DNA of 64,000 nt. It comes from Zobellia russellii. Lineage in GTDB: Bacteria; Bacteroidota; Bacteroidia; Flavobacteriales; Flavobacteriaceae. The notes beneath the pieces were generated by a model, which was not told the origin of the DNA, made no database searches, and saw nothing but the letters and a program-made list of their open reading frames with translations. The stretch covers positions 1 through 64,000 of the forward strand of contig NZ_JACSOI010000008.1 in NCBI RefSeq assembly GCF_018728565.1, in the 5' to 3' direction. This document shows, in pieces, positions 62,721 to 64,000 of the stretch (its first letter is position 1; each line of letters starts with the position of its first letter). The position numbers were made by a program, and so were the translations under genes.

Positions 62721-62900
62721 TTAAACGGCTTTCTTAAACTTGGAAGAAAGATTGTTAAGCGTATAAACTTTAGATGATGCGGATTTGGATGCATTCTCTT
62801 CCGTCTTTTTTGCTCCATTAGATATTCCACTTAAGCTAAATACCATAAACAAAGCATTTGCCCCGATTAAAACTAAAAGTATTGTGAAGAAAGTCATCAT
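62721..62900 (-). CDS. Small membrane protein of unknown function
   Basis: A 59-residue protein: one membrane helix (MMTFFTILLVLIGANALFMVF) and a Ser/Lys-rich tail with NNLSSKFKKAV. I place the start at MMTFF. The upstream CAAAATTACGCTAT block (62928 onwards) is nearly identical to that before the next small gene; it contains the -7 box TAATTTTG on the minus strand. Confidence 0.6.
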   Translation of the reverse strand: MMTFFTILLVLIGANALFMVFSLSGISNGAKKTEENASKSASSKVYTLNNLSSKFKKAV

Positions 62901-63015
62901 TTTTTTACCCCTTTGGAATACATAACGCAAAATTACGCTATTTGTTATGTTATACGAGAAGAAATAACTTTTAGTCGTGAAAAGCGGTGTTTTTATCGAG
63001 ACTATAAATATTGTC

Positions 63016-63204
63016 CTAATTTTTAAGGAAATGCTTAATAAAAAGTAGGATTACTACGAAGGATATGAATAAAAGTCCCACCCATTTAACCCCTTTGTAG
63101 TTTTTTGCGTGTAGTTTTTTGTCTTTTTTGTAGGACAAAAAGATAATTACGATAAAACAGATGGCAAAAAGCGCGGCAAAAACGATTTGTCCGGTGGTGA
63201 ACAT
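63016..63204 (-). CDS. Small two-helix membrane protein of unknown function
   Basis: A 62-residue protein with two membrane helices (residues 6-24 and 42-58) separated by a basic loop SYKKDKKLHAKNYKGVKW. No family recognised. The promoter block GCAAAATTACGCTAT (63220-63234) is shared with the preceding small gene. It is divergent from the MazG-like gene. Confidence 0.65.
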   Translation of the reverse strand: MFTTGQIVFAALFAICFIVIIFLSYKKDKKLHAKNYKGVKWVGLLFISFVVILLFIKHFLKN

Positions 63205-63272
63205 ATTCTTTATTTTTATGCAAAATTACGCTATTATTGGCAGAAACTATTTTTAAATCAATACAACTATAT

Positions 63273-63659
63273 ATGAAAAACAAAATTAGTGCGGTAGCGC
63301 TTTTCCACAACTCGTTTGGGTTGGGGGTCTCAGAAACCATGCGTGCAGATTTAGGGGAAGCCAAGAACCTGCTTAGGTTTAATTTGATGGATGAGGAGAA
63401 TCAAGAATATCTGGAGGCGGCAAGAAATAATGACCTGGTAGAAGTTGCAGATGCCCTTGGTGATATGCTCTACATCTTGTGCGGGACTATTCTTGAGCAC
63501 GGTATGCAACATAAAATAGAAGAAGTGTTCAATGAAATACAACGTAGTAATATGAGTAAATTGGGGCAAGATGGTAAGCCTATCTACCGCGAAGATGGTA
63601 AGGTGTTAAAAGGCCCCAACTATTTTAAACCTAATATTGCGGAAATTTTGGAGAAATAA
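63273..63659 (+). CDS. MazG-like nucleotide pyrophosphohydrolase
   Basis: A 128-residue all-alpha NTP-PPase-fold protein. The metal-binding pattern EEN-EYLEAARNNDLVEVADALGDMLYILCG (about 48-77) has the EExxE...ExxD spacing of MazG/HisE-type enzymes; the KLGQDGKPIYREDGKVLKGPNYF tail is typical of the phosphoribosyl-ATP pyrophosphohydrolase-like Bacteroidota form. It probably hydrolyses nucleotides; the physiological substrate is unknown. I start at MKNKISAVALF. Confidence 0.85.
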   Translation: MKNKISAVALFHNSFGLGVSETMRADLGEAKNLLRFNLMDEENQEYLEAARNNDLVEVADALGDMLYILCGTILEHGMQHKIEEVFNEIQRSNMSKLGQDGKPIYREDGKVLKGPNYFKPNIAEILEK

Positions 63660-63679
63660 TTCTACGTTTATGAGAATGA

Positions 63680-63711
63680 AAAACGGGTGCTAAATTTAGC
63701 ACCCGTTTTTT
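63680..63711. terminator. Bidirectional terminator between MazG-like gene and ilvE
   Basis: Perfect palindromic stem CGGGTGCTAAA/TTTAGCACCCG flanked by A's and T's. Confidence 0.9.
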
Positions 63712-63755
63712 TATCCTTTATAATAAGATGTTCACTTTATGTAAACGGTCTTATT

Positions 63756-64000
63756 TTAAAGCCCTACTCTCCAACCAAATGGGTCTTCGGCACGGTTGTA
63801 TTGTATATCCGTAATGTCTTTCTTTATTTGAGAAGCAAAACTGTTTTCCAATTCCGGTAAATCATAATCTACACCTCTGTAGCCAAATGCGGAAATTGGT
63901 GAAACTACGGCAGCAGTTCCCGCTCCGAATATTTCTTTAAGTCTTCCGTTCTTGGCGGCTTCAACAACTTCGGCAACTGTTATCTTTCTTACTTCGGTTT
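63756..64000 (-). CDS. ilvE: Branched-chain amino acid aminotransferase (3' part only)
   Basis: The C-terminal 80 residues are visible; the gene continues beyond the right edge. EVRKITVAEVVEAAKNGRL, KEIFGAGTAAVVSPISAFGY and the ending EDPFGWRVGL match the PLP-dependent type IV transaminase IlvE, which transfers amino groups in Leu, Ile and Val metabolism. Confidence 0.9.
   Translation of the reverse strand, partial: TEVRKITVAEVVEAAKNGRLKEIFGAGTAAVVSPISAFGYRGVDYDLPELENSFASQIKKDITDIQYNRAEDPFGWRVGL

Noticed and set aside
1-64000. CRISPR arrays, insertion sequences or rRNA genes
   Set aside because: No regularly spaced repeats, transposase-like proteins or rRNA sequence seen on either strand.

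Overview
The window reads as chromosomal DNA of a member of the Bacteroidota, most likely a (marine) Flavobacteriaceae. The evidence is: three secreted proteins with C-terminal gliding-motility/type IX secretion sorting domains; promoters of the TTG-N18-23-TAnnTTTG type used by Bacteroidota sigma factors; almost no Shine-Dalgarno sequences; a Rho factor with a long basic N-terminal insertion; paired type II and type III glutamine synthetases; and many small lipoproteins. It is AT-rich, densely coding and mostly core genome. I see no CRISPR array, insertion sequence, integrase or rRNA.

Layout. 0-8 kb: end of an unknown gene, a GNAT acetyltransferase, envelope genes (DUF192 lipoprotein, lgt, yidD), an aldehyde dehydrogenase/DUF779 operon with a divergent AraC activator, cysS and folE. 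8-20 kb: two tandem T9SS cargo genes, a FadL-like outer-membrane protein behind a strongly biased lipoprotein, proS, tRNA-Glu, rpsT and rho. 20-31 kb: a DM13 lipoprotein, a beta-barrel protein, phosphodiesterase, truA, an MsbA-type ABC transporter, cdaA, folP, a DUF1599/DoxX pair, tpiA, prmA and clpS. 31-34.4 kb: a two-gene YeeE/YedE sulfur transporter, an AT-rich HTH-regulator/DUF2971 module beside tRNA-Arg, apt and two very small genes (50 and 20 codons). 34.7-50 kb: an antiporter, an M61-like protease, glpQ, divergent glnA/glnN, purM, a Rieske/thioredoxin/ApbE redox operon, a minimal ABC pair, prfA and pyrF. 50-64 kb: DUF4197 and purU genes, an Lrp regulator, a third T9SS cargo, mscS, hydrolases, the glnK-amtB-porin ammonium locus, crcB, small membrane proteins, a MazG-like protein and the end of ilvE.

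The most interesting content is regulatory. The glnK promoter carries two ACCCC-N9-GGGGT palindromes. The glnA promoter, 20 kb away, carries a related pair at nearly the same distances from its -7 box, and the distal one also covers the -7 box of the divergent glnN. This suggests one regulator coordinates ammonium uptake and both glutamine synthetases. Other matches between architecture and regulator family are an AraC-type pair of direct repeats 21 bp apart before aldB, a Crp/Fnr-like palindrome near -40 of the yeeE promoter, and operator-like repeats over the promoter of the HTH/DUF2971 module. That module next to tRNA-Arg and a 20-codon hydrophobic peptide gene with its own terminator are the best candidates for something undescribed. 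All functional statements rest on reading motifs by eye; no database search was possible.
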